A stretch of 64,000 nt of DNA. Origin: Rapana venosa (lineage: Eukaryota > Mollusca > Gastropoda > Neogastropoda > Muricidae). The notes beneath the pieces are model-generated. The model ran no database searches and was not told the origin of the DNA. It saw only the letters and a list, made by a program, of their open reading frames with translations. Position numbers and translations under genes: made by a program. Of the stretch, positions 1-10,756 are shown in pieces. Within the stretch, counting starts at the first letter, position 1. Each line of letters starts with the position of its first letter. The stretch is from NCBI GenBank assembly GCA_028751875.1, contig CM054143.1:65007269-65071268 (forward strand). Reading direction: 5' to 3'.

Positions 1-220
1 TGTGCGAGCGTGCGTGCACGTGTAAATGCGTGGATGTGTGAAGCTGGCAGGGAAAGTCATTCTGTACAGAGTGATATTTTCTGAGGGCACCTAGCTTTCC
101 TCCCCCCCCCCCCCTCTATTCTGCCATGCCTCTCATTACCCACACTGCAATGTGCTCTACTACTAAACACTTGGAGAGTCCCCCCTCTCCCCTCCACACC
201 CCCCCCCTCCTCCACCGCCT

Positions 221-513
221 GTGAGCATGTCTGCCTGTCTGTGAGTTTGCCTGTGCGCCTGCCTTTCTGTCTGTACGCCCGTCTGTCTGTGCGCCTGTCT
301 GTCTGTAAGCATGTCTGTCTGTAGGCATGTCTGTCTGTGAGCCTGTATGTGAGCATGTCTGTCTGTCTGTCTGTCTGTAAGCCTGCCTGTGATCCTGCCT
401 GCCTGTCTGCGAGCCTGCCTGCCTGTGAGCCTACCCCGCTCCTGCCTGTGAGCCTGTCTGCCCGCCCATGAGCCTGCCTTCCTGCCTGTGTGCCTGCCTG
501 TCTGTGACCTGCC
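221..513. repeat. Degenerate CTGT/CCTG tetranucleotide tract
   Basis: Low-complexity pyrimidine/G tract built from CTGT and CCTG units with scattered AGCC or AGCA interruptions. Both strands are open in several frames only because of the repeat. No coding signal. Confidence 0.9.
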
Positions 514-627
514 CCTCTAATACCATCAACAAAACCATTTCTAAATTCTTTTTCTGTAGGCTTGAACTGCTTCATCATTCACACGCACACGTCAGTGTGA
601 ACATGTTTGTATTCATCCATTTAGGAA

Positions 628-634
<7 letters not shown>

Positions 635-689
<55 letters not shown>

Positions 690-710
690 CTCCTCTCTCT
701 CTCTCTGTTA
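635..710. repeat. (CT)n microsatellite
   Basis: Nearly perfect CT dinucleotide array of about 35 units, followed by slightly degenerate CTCC units. Confidence 0.95.
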
Positions 711-764
711 TCTGTCCCTGTCTCTTTGTCAATGCCTGTTTCTTTCACACAGTGCCTTGTCTTT

Positions 765-846
765 ATAATAATAATAATAATAATAAATGGAATTTATGTA
801 GCGCTATATCTTGCAAAAAGAAATCAAAGCCTTAAAGAAATCAAAG
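765..846 (+). repeat. Short TATATAGCGC-type dispersed element with (ATA)n head
   Basis: An (ATA)n run leads into a stretch of about 60 bp containing GGAATTTATGTAGCGCTATA and a degenerate ATCAAAGC end. Reverse-strand copies at 22823-22895 and 28047-28132 share the whole unit, so it is a dispersed repeat and not a chance match. No open reading frame. Its mobility class is unknown. Confidence 0.7.
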
Positions 847-878
847 CCTGGCGTGTGGTGTGCTTATGTCTATCTGTC

Positions 879-880
879 CG

Positions 881-915
<35 letters not shown>

Positions 916-944
916 ATCTGCCTGTCTGTCTGTCTGTCTGTCCA
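879..944. repeat. (CCTG)n then (CTGT)n microsatellite
   Basis: Tandem CCTG tetranucleotides pass into CTGT tetranucleotides within one array. Confidence 0.9.
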
Positions 945-1075
945 TGCATCTGCTGCTCAAGGTCTTTTAACCATTTCCATGTTTTCCTTCTCTTCCTTCA
1001 TCTTTCTCTCCCCCTCCCCTTCCCTCAAAAGTCTCCCCTCCCACCACTGTCTCTCCTCCTCCTCCTTCTTCTTTT

Positions 1076-1366
1076 GTGATTTAGTACTTCCAGGGGTCTC
1101 TGGTTCAAATCCAATTGAATCTCAGACATTTCCCCCGTTTATTGAACAGTGAATGATGGCATGGATTCTAGTCTTTTGGATAAGTTGATTATCAGAGACA
1201 CACTGGTCATGTGTACAATGCATTCAGAGCGCATCAAAGAACCCACAGCAATAGAAATCAACAGGTCACCTTGGCAACATTCTGAAGATTCCTGACAATG
1301 ACAGAGTTGTCCCTGGCAACATTGACAAAGTTCTGAAGTGGGGGGAAAAAATGGTAATACACTATG
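1076..1366 (+). mobile_element. tRNA-derived SINE, family S5 (head partly lost)
   Basis: A B-box-like TCTGGTTCAAATCC is followed by a body that matches the copy at 24296-24545, including TTCTAGTCTTTTGGATAAG and CAGAGTTGTCCCTGGCAA. The A-box half is missing or degraded. An S1 SINE follows within 20 bp on the opposite strand. Confidence 0.6.
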
Positions 1367-1383
1367 TGGCAACGGTAAAAGTG

Positions 1384-1663
1384 TCCCATAACCTATGTGG
1401 ACGTAGGGGAGCGAGGCGTCAGAGACCTCAACTTCTCCAGGGGCCAGCATATTGAGGGCGGCGCCCATCTCCTCTACCTCGCTGCTTTACCTTCCCTGAC
1501 CCTAAAGAGGGCAGGTACCCATTGAAAATTGGGTGAACTTGGGAACTGTATTGAAGCCAAGGCGCATGAAACGGTCATCCATCCACTTGGCAACCACGCT
1601 TAATGCTTCTCAACCTTAGCTTGGGGAAAGCGAGTGCTCTGACCACTGAACTATCCCGTCCCC
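1384..1663 (-). mobile_element. tRNA/5S hybrid SINE, family S1, near full length
   Basis: Read on the minus strand it begins GGGGACGGGATAGTTCAGTG, a tRNA A-box-like head. Next comes a segment resembling the 3' half of 5S rRNA (TAAGC, then GTGGTTGCCAAGTGGATGG). The body contains GGTACCTGC- and ATATTGAGGGCGGCGCC-type blocks. Five other copies lie in the window at 2490, 21798, 25058, 31726 and 51001. Confidence 0.75.
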
Positions 1664-1710
1664 AACAATATGTGACATGCGTGAAAATACACTGACACAT
1701 TTATCTATAA

Positions 1711-1887
1711 ATTTATTCTTTTATTTCTAGGATAATGGAATAAGTACTCATGTGCTTTTTAAAAAAAAATCTAGTCAGCGTGTGCATGTAGTTTTGTAAA
1801 TTTGTCATCTGTTCCCGCCAGTAGGCTACACGATGGCCTACTGTTACGAAAGGCGGAACAAGTTTTAACGTTTGCGCAAGATGTAGC
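1711..1887 (-). mobile_element. SINE family S3, 3' part
   Basis: On the minus strand it carries the S3 tail: a GCGCAAAC block, the GTAGGCCA / GGGAACAGATGACAAA / AGCACATGAGT blocks, then ATCC and an A/T-rich end. The tRNA head is absent. The copy at 52180-52483 is the reference for the family. Confidence 0.7.
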
Positions 1888-2044
1888 CTAAAAATGTAGC
1901 TGACTAGTCATATAGCAGCGATGTGTTGTTGTAACAGCGAGATAACTGCATAACTGTGACACACACCCAGCGGTAAACTAATCACTCCTGTTGTCTTATG
2001 ATGTTAAGAATGTTTGTCATACAGCGACTCGTGTGCAGCATCCT

Positions 2045-2223
2045 TGTGTGTGTGTGTGCGTGTGTGCATGTATGTGTATGTGTGTGTTGCCCCTCTCTAT
2101 CTTTTTCTCTATGACTCTTGCCCCACCCAAACTCCCCCCACCTGGCCGTTGTTTTCCTGTCTCCTCTTTCATTCTGATCTCTCTCTGTCTGTCTCTGTCT
2201 GTCTCTCTCTGTCTCCCCCTCCC
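2045..2223. repeat. (GT)n and (CTGT)n microsatellites
   Basis: A GT array at about 2045-2089, and a CT/CTGT array at about 2180-2223 separated by ordinary pyrimidine-rich sequence. Confidence 0.85.
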
Positions 2224-2489
2224 CCCTCAAATCGCTTTTCTTTATGTGTGCAGAATAAATATAGTATGTACATCTCAACAAATATTGTTTCTATGATTGA
2301 TGGTTGATCAGCTAATTAACTGGCGGTGTGTTGTGGGCATCTTCCACTTTCAGTGGAACCAAACTGGCAAAATCATAAACATATCAAACCCTCCTCTGGC
2401 CCAGACTAAAATCTCCATCAGTAACTGAAGTCAGCTAGGTGCTTGTCAAGGCCTACAATAACATTAACATGTTGTTAGGCCTTAAAATA

Positions 2490-2756
2490 GGGCCACTCGC
2501 TTTTGCCAAGCTAAAGTTAAGCAGCATCAAGCGTGGTTACCAATTGGATGGGTGGCCGTTTGCGCGCCTTGACTTCAGTACAGTCCCCCAGTTCACCCAG
2601 TTGTAAATGGGTACCTGCTTCTGTAGGGTCAGGGAAGGTAAAGCAGTGAGGGAGAGGAGATGGGCGCCGCCCTCAATATGCTGGTCCCTAGAGAAGCTGA
2701 GGTCTCTGATGCCTGCTTCTCCTACACCACATGGGTTATGGGACACCCTCACCTTT
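2490..2756 (+). mobile_element. tRNA/5S hybrid SINE, family S1, 5'-truncated
   Basis: Starts inside the head (CACTCGCTT), then shows the 5S-like block (TTAAGCAGCATCAAGCGTGG, ATTGGATGGGTGGCC) and the complete S1 body to GGGACACC. The A-box part is replaced by unrelated sequence. Confidence 0.75.
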
Positions 2757-3044
2757 TCCTGCCTTAAAATGCTGCCAGCTTCAGTCATGACAAGCCCCTA
2801 GTGTAACACTCTACTTCCCTTTAAAGGAGAAACAATCCTCTAAATGGGTTAAGTTGTTGTATTTACGTTCCATTGGAGATTTCCGATTTAGGGACTGTAC
2901 CTCTGAAGTTGGAGTATGGCTGTCTATAATGGCCAGGCATTCTACAAGAGTCATACATACAAACATTTCATCCAGTGTATACTTAAATGGTCTCACTGTG
3001 ATTTGCAAGTGTGAGGACTGGGTCAGAGTGCATTTTTATATTTG

Positions 3045-3934
3045 CTGGATCAGTCAGCATTGGTGGCAGACCGATCACAAACCTCCGCTTCGCAGATGAC
3101 ATTGATGGAATAGCAGGATCAGAAAAAGAGCTTGCCAGCCTAACAGAACACTTGAATAAGGCCTCCAAAACATACGGCATGGAAATCAGTGCAGAGAAGA
3201 CCAAACTGATGACTAATAACACCAACGGCATTAGCACTGATATCAGGGTTAATGACCAGAAGCTGGAAACAGTTCAAAGCTTCAAGTACCTGGGAGCCAT
3301 TGTATCAGACCAGGGATCCAAGCCAGAAGTAGTATGCAGGACTGCACAGACAATAACAGCACTGTCGAAACTAAACACCATCTGGAGAGATAAGAATATC
3401 TCACTTATCTCCAAGATCAGACTAATGCGCTCCCTTGTCATATCCATATTTCTGTATGCCTGTGAATCATGGACCCTGACTGCAGATTTGGAGAGAAGAG
3501 TACAGGTGGTGGAGATGAGATGCTTTCGGAGACTCCTTGGCATCTCCTACAAAGACCACATAAGCAACGAAAGCGTGCATAACAGAATCCAGCAAACCAT
3601 TGGACCCTATGAGAACCTTCTAAGGATCGTGAAAAAGCGTAAACTTAAATGGTATGGGCATGTCACAAGATCCAAAGGACTTGCAAAGACAGTTTTACAA
3701 GGCACTGTCCAAGGAGGAAGAAGAAGAGGCAGACCAAGGAAGAGCTGGGAGGATAACGTCAGCGAATGGACAGGCCTAGAACTCAACAAAACCCTGAGAA
3801 AGGCAGAACAGAGAGAGGAATGGAGGGAACTGGTTATTGAGTCTTTGAGGGTGCCCCCACGGTCGTCAGACTACGGGACAGATAGATAGATAATTGCTGG
3901 TGACCCCCAGGGTGTTAAGCTGGGGAATGTCATC

Positions 3935-3965
<31 letters not shown>

Positions 3966-3968
3966 TCT
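3045..3968 (+). mobile_element. Non-LTR retrotransposon ORF2 C-terminal piece (5'-truncated), intact frame
   Basis: An open frame runs from about 3047 to the stop near 3887, about 280 residues. It encodes the C-terminal half of a LINE reverse transcriptase. FADDIDGIAGS carries the catalytic FADD box. Downstream are SAEKTKLMT, FKYLGAIVSDQGSK, LLYACESWTL-type (here FLYACESWTL), RLLGISYKDHISN, KRKLKWYGHVTRS and the basic GGRRRGRPRKSWEDN block. The amino-terminal endonuclease and the RT fingers are missing, as expected for 5' truncation during target-primed insertion. The 3' UTR of about 45 bp ends in a (CAA)n tail at 3934-3965, which marks the insertion end. The frame is uninterrupted, so the copy is probably young. 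Clade is likely RTE/jockey-like, but I cannot fix it by eye. Confidence 0.9.
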
Positions 3969-4330
3969 ATGTAGTCCCTTCTGCTATAGAGGCAAGAGGG
4001 GAAACCAAGGGTTGTGTGGCACTGTACTGGGGCTCCTTGTTCTCTTCACACTGGGAGACAGCAAGTAGCCTGGGATTTGAGGTTGATGTCATGCTGAAGT
4101 CTGTTCCTTTTTAACATTAGGAGAGTTGGGCGCTTGGAATGTAAAGCGCTTTGCCTTGTTGAGGTCCAAAAGAGCTACATACAATGGCATCAATAAGCGT
4201 TGTGAAATATTCAGTGATAACAGGACAGGAACAACATTAATAATGACAAGGAATGGTTAGCAAACAGAAACAGGAGGACAATGACAAGAACAATCAGTCA
4301 AAGTAACATTGACAATTTCATGCTCAGGCA
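3969..4330. other. No gene seen
   Basis: Single-copy-looking sequence downstream of the LINE tail. I see no exon, RNA gene or repeat unit in it. Confidence 0.5.
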
Positions 4331-4672
4331 ATCAATGACACAGACACAGACACAGACACACACACACACACACACACACATACTCAGGCTCACAGCATGT
4401 GAGGCTCACAGTGTGTGTATGTGTGTGAGTGTGTCTGTGTGTGTGTGTGTGTGTAACATCAAGTGCTGTCAACTTTTATTATGTGTGTTATGTTTTATGT
4501 ATATTGTTTAAAGCATGTTGTGTCATCATAAAATGCCACTCATCATTTCTCTATTGAGATAATAAAGTATTCCTGAGTCTTGGGTCTTGATTTACAGGAA
4601 GTAAGGCTCGCACATGCACGTGCACATGAACAGATAGACAGATAGAAAGACAGGCAGGAAAACTCACGCGGT

Positions 4673-4726
<54 letters not shown>
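4331..4726. repeat. (CA)n / (GT)n microsatellite cluster
   Basis: CA array at about 4331-4381, GT array at about 4408-4455 and a second CA array at about 4675-4725. The opposed CA and GT blocks about 30 bp apart could pair as a hairpin. Confidence 0.9.
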
Positions 4727-4727
<1 letters not shown>

Positions 4728-4953
4728 CCAGTTACGTGCTGTGCTGTACTGTAATTATATATGATAGGCTGTACTGGCCCTGTCCTATGCCTATGGTAAT
4801 CAGGACTGTCCTGTGCTGTGCAGTGCGGCATCACACTACATCTCGTGGAGGGGGAGATTGCTTAGAGGTAAGAGCATTGTGTTTGAGATCTGACTTACAA
4901 AAAACCAACAACAAAAAACAACACAGGCACACAGGTGTCATTTTTCAGACACC

Positions 4954-5047
4954 ATCTTCGAAGTCAGAATGTGGCTACCTAAGTGGTGGTTAAAAACGGT
5001 CGCATATGCAAAATCTCACCATTAGTGAACTTGAAGGTGTAGCCCTG
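4954..5047 (+). mobile_element. SINE family S2, 3' end fragment
   Basis: Shares GAAGT..GAATGTGGCTACCT and AAAACGGTCGCATATGCAAA with the 3' part of the S2 copy at 13686-14036. No head. Confidence 0.6.
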
Positions 5048-5214
5048 AAACGGAAAAAGAGAATATCTGGCTATACTGCTGAGTACAGCGTTACACAATG
5101 TATGCAACACTGCACTCTACAACACAAGGTACCTAGGCCTACTGCCGAGCTGCCTTATGCTGTCAGTGCGCTACACAGTGCAATGCATTACACCAGGACA
5201 CTGTTTCCACCTTA

Positions 5215-5262
5215 TCCACACACACACACAAACACACACAACACAACACACACACACACACT
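5215..5262. repeat. (CA)n microsatellite, degenerate
   Basis: CA-rich tract interrupted by AACA units. Confidence 0.85.
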
Positions 5263-5583
5263 ACACTGCTGTTGACATTGCTCATTATACAACATCACCT
5301 CACTCCATCCCCCGCCCCACACCATACCACATCACCCTGAACTACACCAAACAACACCACACCCCTTACATACAGTACAATCCACCTTACTGTTACAGTA
5401 TACTGCCAGATCTGTATTAAAAACACACACCCTTCACCGCTCAATCCTCCATCACCCAGTCTCCCAATACTCACATTCTCTGGAATACGCAGCCACCACA
5501 CGAAAGCAAAAGCAGAAAAACAAGACCACGACTCCTAAATCCTGGAAGCAAGACGGAAAACACCCCATCTTTGCCATGGTTGC

Positions 5584-5640
5584 TGCTGCTGCTGCCGATA
5601 CTGCTGCTGTTGCTGCTTCTGCTGCTGCTGTTGCTGCTGT
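5584..5640. repeat. (TGC)n triplet repeat
   Basis: About 19 TGC triplets with a few TGT and TAC changes. No splice context supports a coding role. Confidence 0.85.
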
Positions 5641-5899
5641 TAGTCTCTCGAACTTTCAGATTCTGAGTCTACACACAGTTTTCCAGAAGCCAGACTGAAG
5701 GCAGGAACAACAAGGTGAAAGTAGCATCAACTTGCAACAATGTGTGACAGTAATTGTGTTACTGAGTACACATGGAAAGTGGGTGACTGACTGTAGAAAG
5801 CTGCTTCTAACTTGGAATATCCTCTCTCTGTTTCTTCCCTCTGCCAGGCCTAGGCCGACCGCTGCAGCCGGCACAATCTGTGTATGGAAGAGAGAGAGG

Positions 5900-5902
5900 A
5901 GG

Positions 5903-5942
<40 letters not shown>
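5900..5942. repeat. Poly-G tract
   Basis: More than 35 consecutive G, preceded by a GA-rich stretch. It could form a G-quadruplex. Its true length is uncertain because such runs are prone to sequencing error. Confidence 0.85.
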
Positions 5943-5943
<1 letters not shown>

Positions 5944-6618
5944 GCAGGAATTCGTAGGGATGGGATGAGGGTGGGATGGGGGATCTGTACAGGCACTTGA
6001 TGTGGGGCTGTTATTCTATGGTCGTGTAACATGTTGGGGGGAAAAGTAGAGGTGATGATAATGGTGGTGGTCGGGTGGTGGGTGTGAGATGATAAGATAG
6101 GCTTGTTTCCGAGGGTTACAATATGCATTCGAAGTACATTTTTTTCGCAAACAGTCCTTGTTCTGAGATGTTGGGGGGGGAATGGAGGGAGAAAAACTGG
6201 GTTTAAGAATGTTTGCGTGGGTGTTGTGACAGTAATAATATGGGATGATGTAGCTGATGTTGCTTTATCTATTTCGTTCAGTTTGTTATTTCTTGTTATT
6301 TGTGTGTACTGATTATTCGTTCGTTTGTTATTTTACTTTAATTATGTGTAATGATTATTCGTTTGTTTGTTATATCTTAATTATGTGTAGGCCTAATGAT
6401 GTTCTTTTGTTCTTTTGATTTAATTAAAAGTGATATTAAACGAGTGTAATGATTAATCTTAAACACTGTTTCAATTTTTCCTCCTGAGTATTTAGAGTGT
6501 GTAATGCTGCCATTTTTTCTGTATATTGGGTTGTTGTTTTTTTTTGGTTTGGTTTTGTGTGCTTTTGGTGGAGAGTGTAGTTTTGGAGAAAATTTATTGG
6601 CAATGTTTGAAGTTGAAC

Positions 6619-6872
6619 ATGCACACACACACACGCACGCAAGCACCCAGCCACCTAGCCACCCACCCACCCACACGCACGCGCGCGCGCACATACACAC
6701 ACACACTATCCGAACAGCAGCACTTATCGTAAGATAAGCATCCACACATCAGGAGCACATCAACCAGTCATAAACTCATCCAAGTAAAATCACTAATACT
6801 CGTGTGCGCACCAGTAAACCCATGCATCCGCGCGCGCGCGCGCACACACCACACACACACACACACACACTC
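6619..6872. repeat. (CA)n and (CG)n microsatellite pair
   Basis: CA/GC-alternating tracts at about 6619-6710 and 6828-6872 include CGCGCGCG blocks, a Z-DNA-prone composition. The poly-G following 6875 leads into a dispersed repeat. Confidence 0.85.
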
Positions 6873-6904
6873 ATGGGGAGGGGGGGGGGGTAGGGGGGGA
6901 AAGC

Positions 6905-7136
6905 AGTTGGTGGTGTCTTTTTTATTTTTTGTCATCTTTGTTTGGGCTTGGTTTTTCTTTGTTGTTGTTTGTTTGTATTATGGTGATATATTTTCAGGAG
7001 ATTTTAAAAAATTTATTTGAATTGTATGGTTTAATATTATTCAGGGTTTTATTGTTTCGTTTTAAATTCCATGTATGCATATATTATTGTCTTCTCTTGT
7101 TTGATTTGTATGGTTTAGGCGAGCTGCAGAGTTTTG
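6905..7136 (+). repeat. Dispersed TTTG-rich repeat, copy 1
   Basis: Matches 28493-28697 over about 200 bp, including TTTGTTTGTATTATG, TTTGAATTGTATGGTTTAAT and ATTCCATGTATGCATAT. Both copies follow a CA array. The second copy ends in AAAAGTTTGACTTTGACTTTG, a LINE/SINE-like 3' tail, so this may be a retroelement 3' UTR. No ORF. Confidence 0.7.
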
Positions 7137-7770
7137 TAATCGTTGAAGGGAGTGGATAGATGTTGCTGGAAGACCAGCTAAAAGAGAATTGCAATAGTCC
7201 AGACGTGAGAGAATGAGAGACGCAACAAGTTTGGATGTTGCATCAGTGGACAGGTACTTTCGAATTGCACTGATACGCGTGATTGATAGTATCACGACTG
7301 GCAGGTCTGGGTGATGAATTTTTGCATAGAGAGTGTGTTGTCGATAACAACTCCTAGATACTTCACAGCAGTGGACAGAGGGACCGATGTATTACCGAGT
7401 TCTATTGAATTTGTTGTAACGGAAGAGAGTTTGTGTTTGGTCCCTACAAGCATGGCTTCGGTTTTATCTGCGTTTAACTGTAACTTGTTTTGTATCATCC
7501 AGTTTTGGATATCTTGAAAGCAGTAGGTCATATTTGTCAAGAGAGAAGGCAGATTTTCAGGTGTAACACTACTTTGAATCTGAGAGTAATCTGCGTAAAA
7601 ATGAAAGTTGATATGATGACGGTTTATTATATGTGATAGTGGAGCAGTATAGAGAGTGAAAAGAACAGGGCCGAGAACTGATCCCTGCGGGACAGCACAT
7701 TCCAGTTTGGCAGGTGTTGACTGTATCTTGTCCCAGTCCTCTACCAGTCCTTCAGGTGACACCATGACCT
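7137..7770 (-). pseudogene. CR1-like LINE reverse transcriptase fragment, frameshifted
   Basis: The minus strand encodes RT palm and thumb pieces of a CR1-group non-LTR element. From 7765: AVPQGSVLGPVLFTLYTAPL, then FHFYADYSQI, NADKTEAMLVGT and KYLGVVIDNTLSM. After a frame change near 7293: SRLDYCNSLLAGLPATSI and LQRLQNSAARL. The catalytic box reads YADY where YADD is expected, so one metal-binding aspartate is lost. The piece ends abruptly after the NSAARL block and lacks both element ends. It is a dead internal fragment that joins a TTTG-rich repeat at 7136. Confidence 0.85.
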
Positions 7771-7838
7771 AAAGTCCGCTGTCAGAACACGTGGTAGGAT
7801 TATCATCTTGCACACACCATCAGTTTTTTCTTTTCGTT

Positions 7839-8203
7839 CCTCGGCCAGAGCTCCGAGGTTCACCAATGGTGTGAGATTTTGTGTTTGCGACCGTTTTGTC
7901 CCAGCACGAAGGTAGCCGCATTCCGACTTGGAGGATGTCTGCTGGGTATGTTCGTGTTTCTGTAACCTGCCGAACGCTGACCTGAATTACGGGATGTTTA
8001 ACAAACATAATTATTTGATTTTCTACTTGTGTGTATACACGAAGACAATTCAGGCACTGGCAGGTCTGTACGTGAAGATGACCTGGGAGATAGTAAAAAT
8101 CCCCACCCTCAATTCACCAGATACTGCCGAGATTGGAACCCACGACTTCATGGACCCATGGGATTGAAGTCAGATGGTGGTAACCACTCGGCTGTGGCGC
8201 CTG
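7839..8203 (-). mobile_element. tRNA-derived SINE, family S2
   Basis: The minus-strand head CAGCCGAGTGGTTACCACC resembles a tRNA A box, with a B-box-like CGTGGGTTCCAATC about 45 bp on. The body has CTCCCAGGTCATC, CAGACCTGCCAGTGCC and GTGTATACAC. The 3' end has AAACGGTCGCAAACACAAAA. It faces another S2 copy at 8407 in the opposite orientation. Confidence 0.75.
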
Positions 8204-8406
8204 TCGACAGTTTAATTCAAAAGCCTCTGCATCTCTTCTAGAGGAGCAGGCTGATGGTAGGAATGGCAAGAGAGTAGCCTACCCAGCATGCAGTCTGAAG
8301 GCTAGAGAGGGATGGGCTCCGCCAGTTTCAGAGTAGTACCCGAATGACTCCTCGAGGAGTTAAGAAGTCATGGTGTAAACCTGCCTCCCTACACACCCTT
8401 CCAACT

Positions 8407-8722
8407 CTACGGACACTACAGCCGAGTGGTTAAGACTGTTGACTTCAATCCCGTGGGTCCATGAAGTCGTGGGTTCCAATCTCAGTGGCAGCGTTTGGTG
8501 AATTAAGCAGAGGGATTTTTACGATCTCCCAGGCACAACTTCAAGTGCAGACCTGCCAGTGTCTTAAGTTCCCTCGTGTCAATACACCTGCAGAAGATCA
8601 AATATGCACGTTAAAGATCCTGTTATTCGTGTCTGCGTTCAGTGAGTTACAAAAACATAAACATACCCAGCACGTACTCTGTGCAAAACATGAGCTGCTC
8701 TGAAGTGGGAATGTGTCGGCTG
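8407..8722 (+). mobile_element. tRNA-derived SINE, family S2, opposite orientation to 7839-8203
   Basis: Head ACAGCCGAGTGGTTAAGACT and B-box-like CGTGGGTTCCAATCTC. The shared body has CAGACCTGCCAGTG, GCAGAAGATCAAATATGCAC and TTAAAGATCCTG, ending near GAAGTGGGAATGTG. Confidence 0.75.
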
Positions 8723-8895
8723 AGGCCAGCGGGCAGACAGACCACTTGCAGAGTTAGAAGCACTGAGAAGACTAGGCACCAGGCATCCCGCCCACAAAGG
8801 AATGCAGAGAAGAGAGGTCCCCCTCCTGTTCAATGCTCAGTTAAGCAGTAAAGCAGGGGCCCTGGTTCCTTCCCTTTGCACCCCCCCCCCTACTT

Positions 8896-10588
8896 TGTGT
8901 GTGTGTGAACACGTGTATAGACAGAGACCATGTGTGTGAACACGTGCATAGACACAGACCATGTGTGTGAACACAAGCATAGACACAGACCATGCATGTG
9001 TGTGAACATGTGCATAGACAAAGACCATGTGCGTGAACACGTGCATAGACAAAGACCATGTGTGTGAGCACGTGCATAGACAGAGACCATGTGTGTGAAC
9101 ACGTGCATAGACACAGACCATGTGTGTGAACACGTGCATAGACATAGACCCTGTGTGTGATCACGTGCATAGACAGAGACCCTGTGTGATCACGTGCATA
9201 GACAAAGACCATGTGTGTGAACACGTGCATAGACAGAGACCGTGTGTGTGAACACGTGCATAGACACAGACCATGTGTGTGTGTGAACACGTGCATAGAC
9301 AAAGACCCTGTGTGTGAACACGTGCATAGACAGAGACCATGCATGTGTGTGAACACGTGCACAGACACAGACCTTGTGTGTGAACACGTGCATAGACAGA
9401 GACCATGTGCGTGAACACGTGCATAGACAAAGACCATGTGTGTGAGCACGTGCATAGACAGAGACCATGTGTGTGAACACGTGCATAGACAGAGACCATG
9501 CATGTGTGTGAACACGTGCACAGACACAGACCTTGTGTGTGAACACGTGCATAGACAGAGACCATGTGCGTGAACACGTGCATAGACAAAGACCATGTGT
9601 GTGAGCACGTGCATAGACAGAGACCATGTGTGTGAACACGTGCATAGACACAGACCCTGTGTGTGAACACGTGCATAGACACAGACCATGTGTGTGAACA
9701 CAAGCATAGACAGAGACCATGCATGTGTGTGAACATGTGCATAGACAAAGACCATGTGTGTGAACACGTGCATAGACACAGACCATGTGTGTGAACACAA
9801 GCATAGACAAGACCATGCATGTGTGTGAACATGTGCATAGACAAAGACCATGTGCGTGAACACGTGCATAGACAAAGACCATGTGTGTGAGCACGTGCAT
9901 AGACAGAGACCATGTGTGTGAACACGTGCATAGACAGAGACCCTGTGTGTGAACACGTGCATAGACAGACGACCATGTGGTGTGAACACGTGCATAGCAA
10001 GACCCATGTGTGTGAACACGTGCATAGACAGAGACCTCTGTTGTGAACACGTGCAAGACACAGACCCTGTGTGTGAACACGTGCATAGACAGAGACCTGT
10101 GGTGAACACGCATAACAAAGACCATGTGTGTGACACGTGCATAGACAGAGACCCTGTGTGAACACGTGCATAGACAGAGACCATGTGTGTAAATACGTGC
10201 ATAGGCAGAGACCATGTGTGTGAACACGTGCATAGACAGAGACCGTGTGTGTGAACACGTGCATAGACAGAGACCATGTGTGTGAACACGTGCATAGACA
10301 CAGACCATGTGTGTGAACACAAGCATAGACACAGACCATGTGTGTAAATACGTACATAGAGACCATGCATGTGTGTGAACATGTGCATAGACAAAGACCA
10401 TGTGTGTGAGCACGTGCATAGACAAAGACAATGTGTGTGAGCACGTGCATAGACAAAGACCATGTGTGTGAGCACGTGCATAGACAAAGACCATGTGTGT
10501 GAACACATGCATAGACAAAGACCATGTGTGTGAACACATGCATAGACAAACAGACCCTGTGTGTTCATACGTGCACAGACAGACATGT
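8896..10588. repeat. 31-bp minisatellite, about 54 units
   Basis: The unit is close to GTGTGTGAACACGTGCATAG plus ACACAGACCAT. Spacing is 31 bp, with a 35-bp variant in which GCATG is repeated. Most units contain the palindrome CACGTG. Because 31 is not a multiple of three, the array is open in all three minus-strand frames at once, which explains ORFs of 449 to 631 codons with no coding meaning. Units at about 9960-10140 carry many single-base losses. Confidence 0.95.
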
Positions 10589-10599
10589 AAAAACCGACT

Positions 10600-10756
10600 G
10601 TTTTGTATTGTATCGTCTTTGTATTGGAACAGTCTTGTATTGTTTTTTTGTTGGCTTTTTTATCATACTGCATTGTATAGTATAGTATTTTATTATATTG
10701 TACTGCATTGTAGAGTACCGTACAGCAGCGCTGCATTGACTTATTTTGTATTGTTT
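10600..10756. repeat. Degenerate GTATT pentanucleotide tract
   Basis: TTGTATTG-type pentamers with point changes, the reverse complement of the AATAC arrays at 24700 and 51375. Confidence 0.65.

Noticed and set aside
3011..3046. N-terminal extension of the LINE frame
   Set aside because: The first residues of the open frame lie upstream of the LINE similarity, which begins at the GSVSIGGR block; they are flanking host DNA read through.
8896..10588. CRISPR-like array of 31-bp repeats
   Set aside because: Units are head-to-tail with no unique spacers, in a eukaryotic context with no cas-like genes.
8841..10736. Open frame of 631 codons (and two of about 450) on the minus strand
   Set aside because: Entirely within the 31-bp minisatellite; openness follows from the period and all three frames are equal. 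No start context, domain or splice signal.
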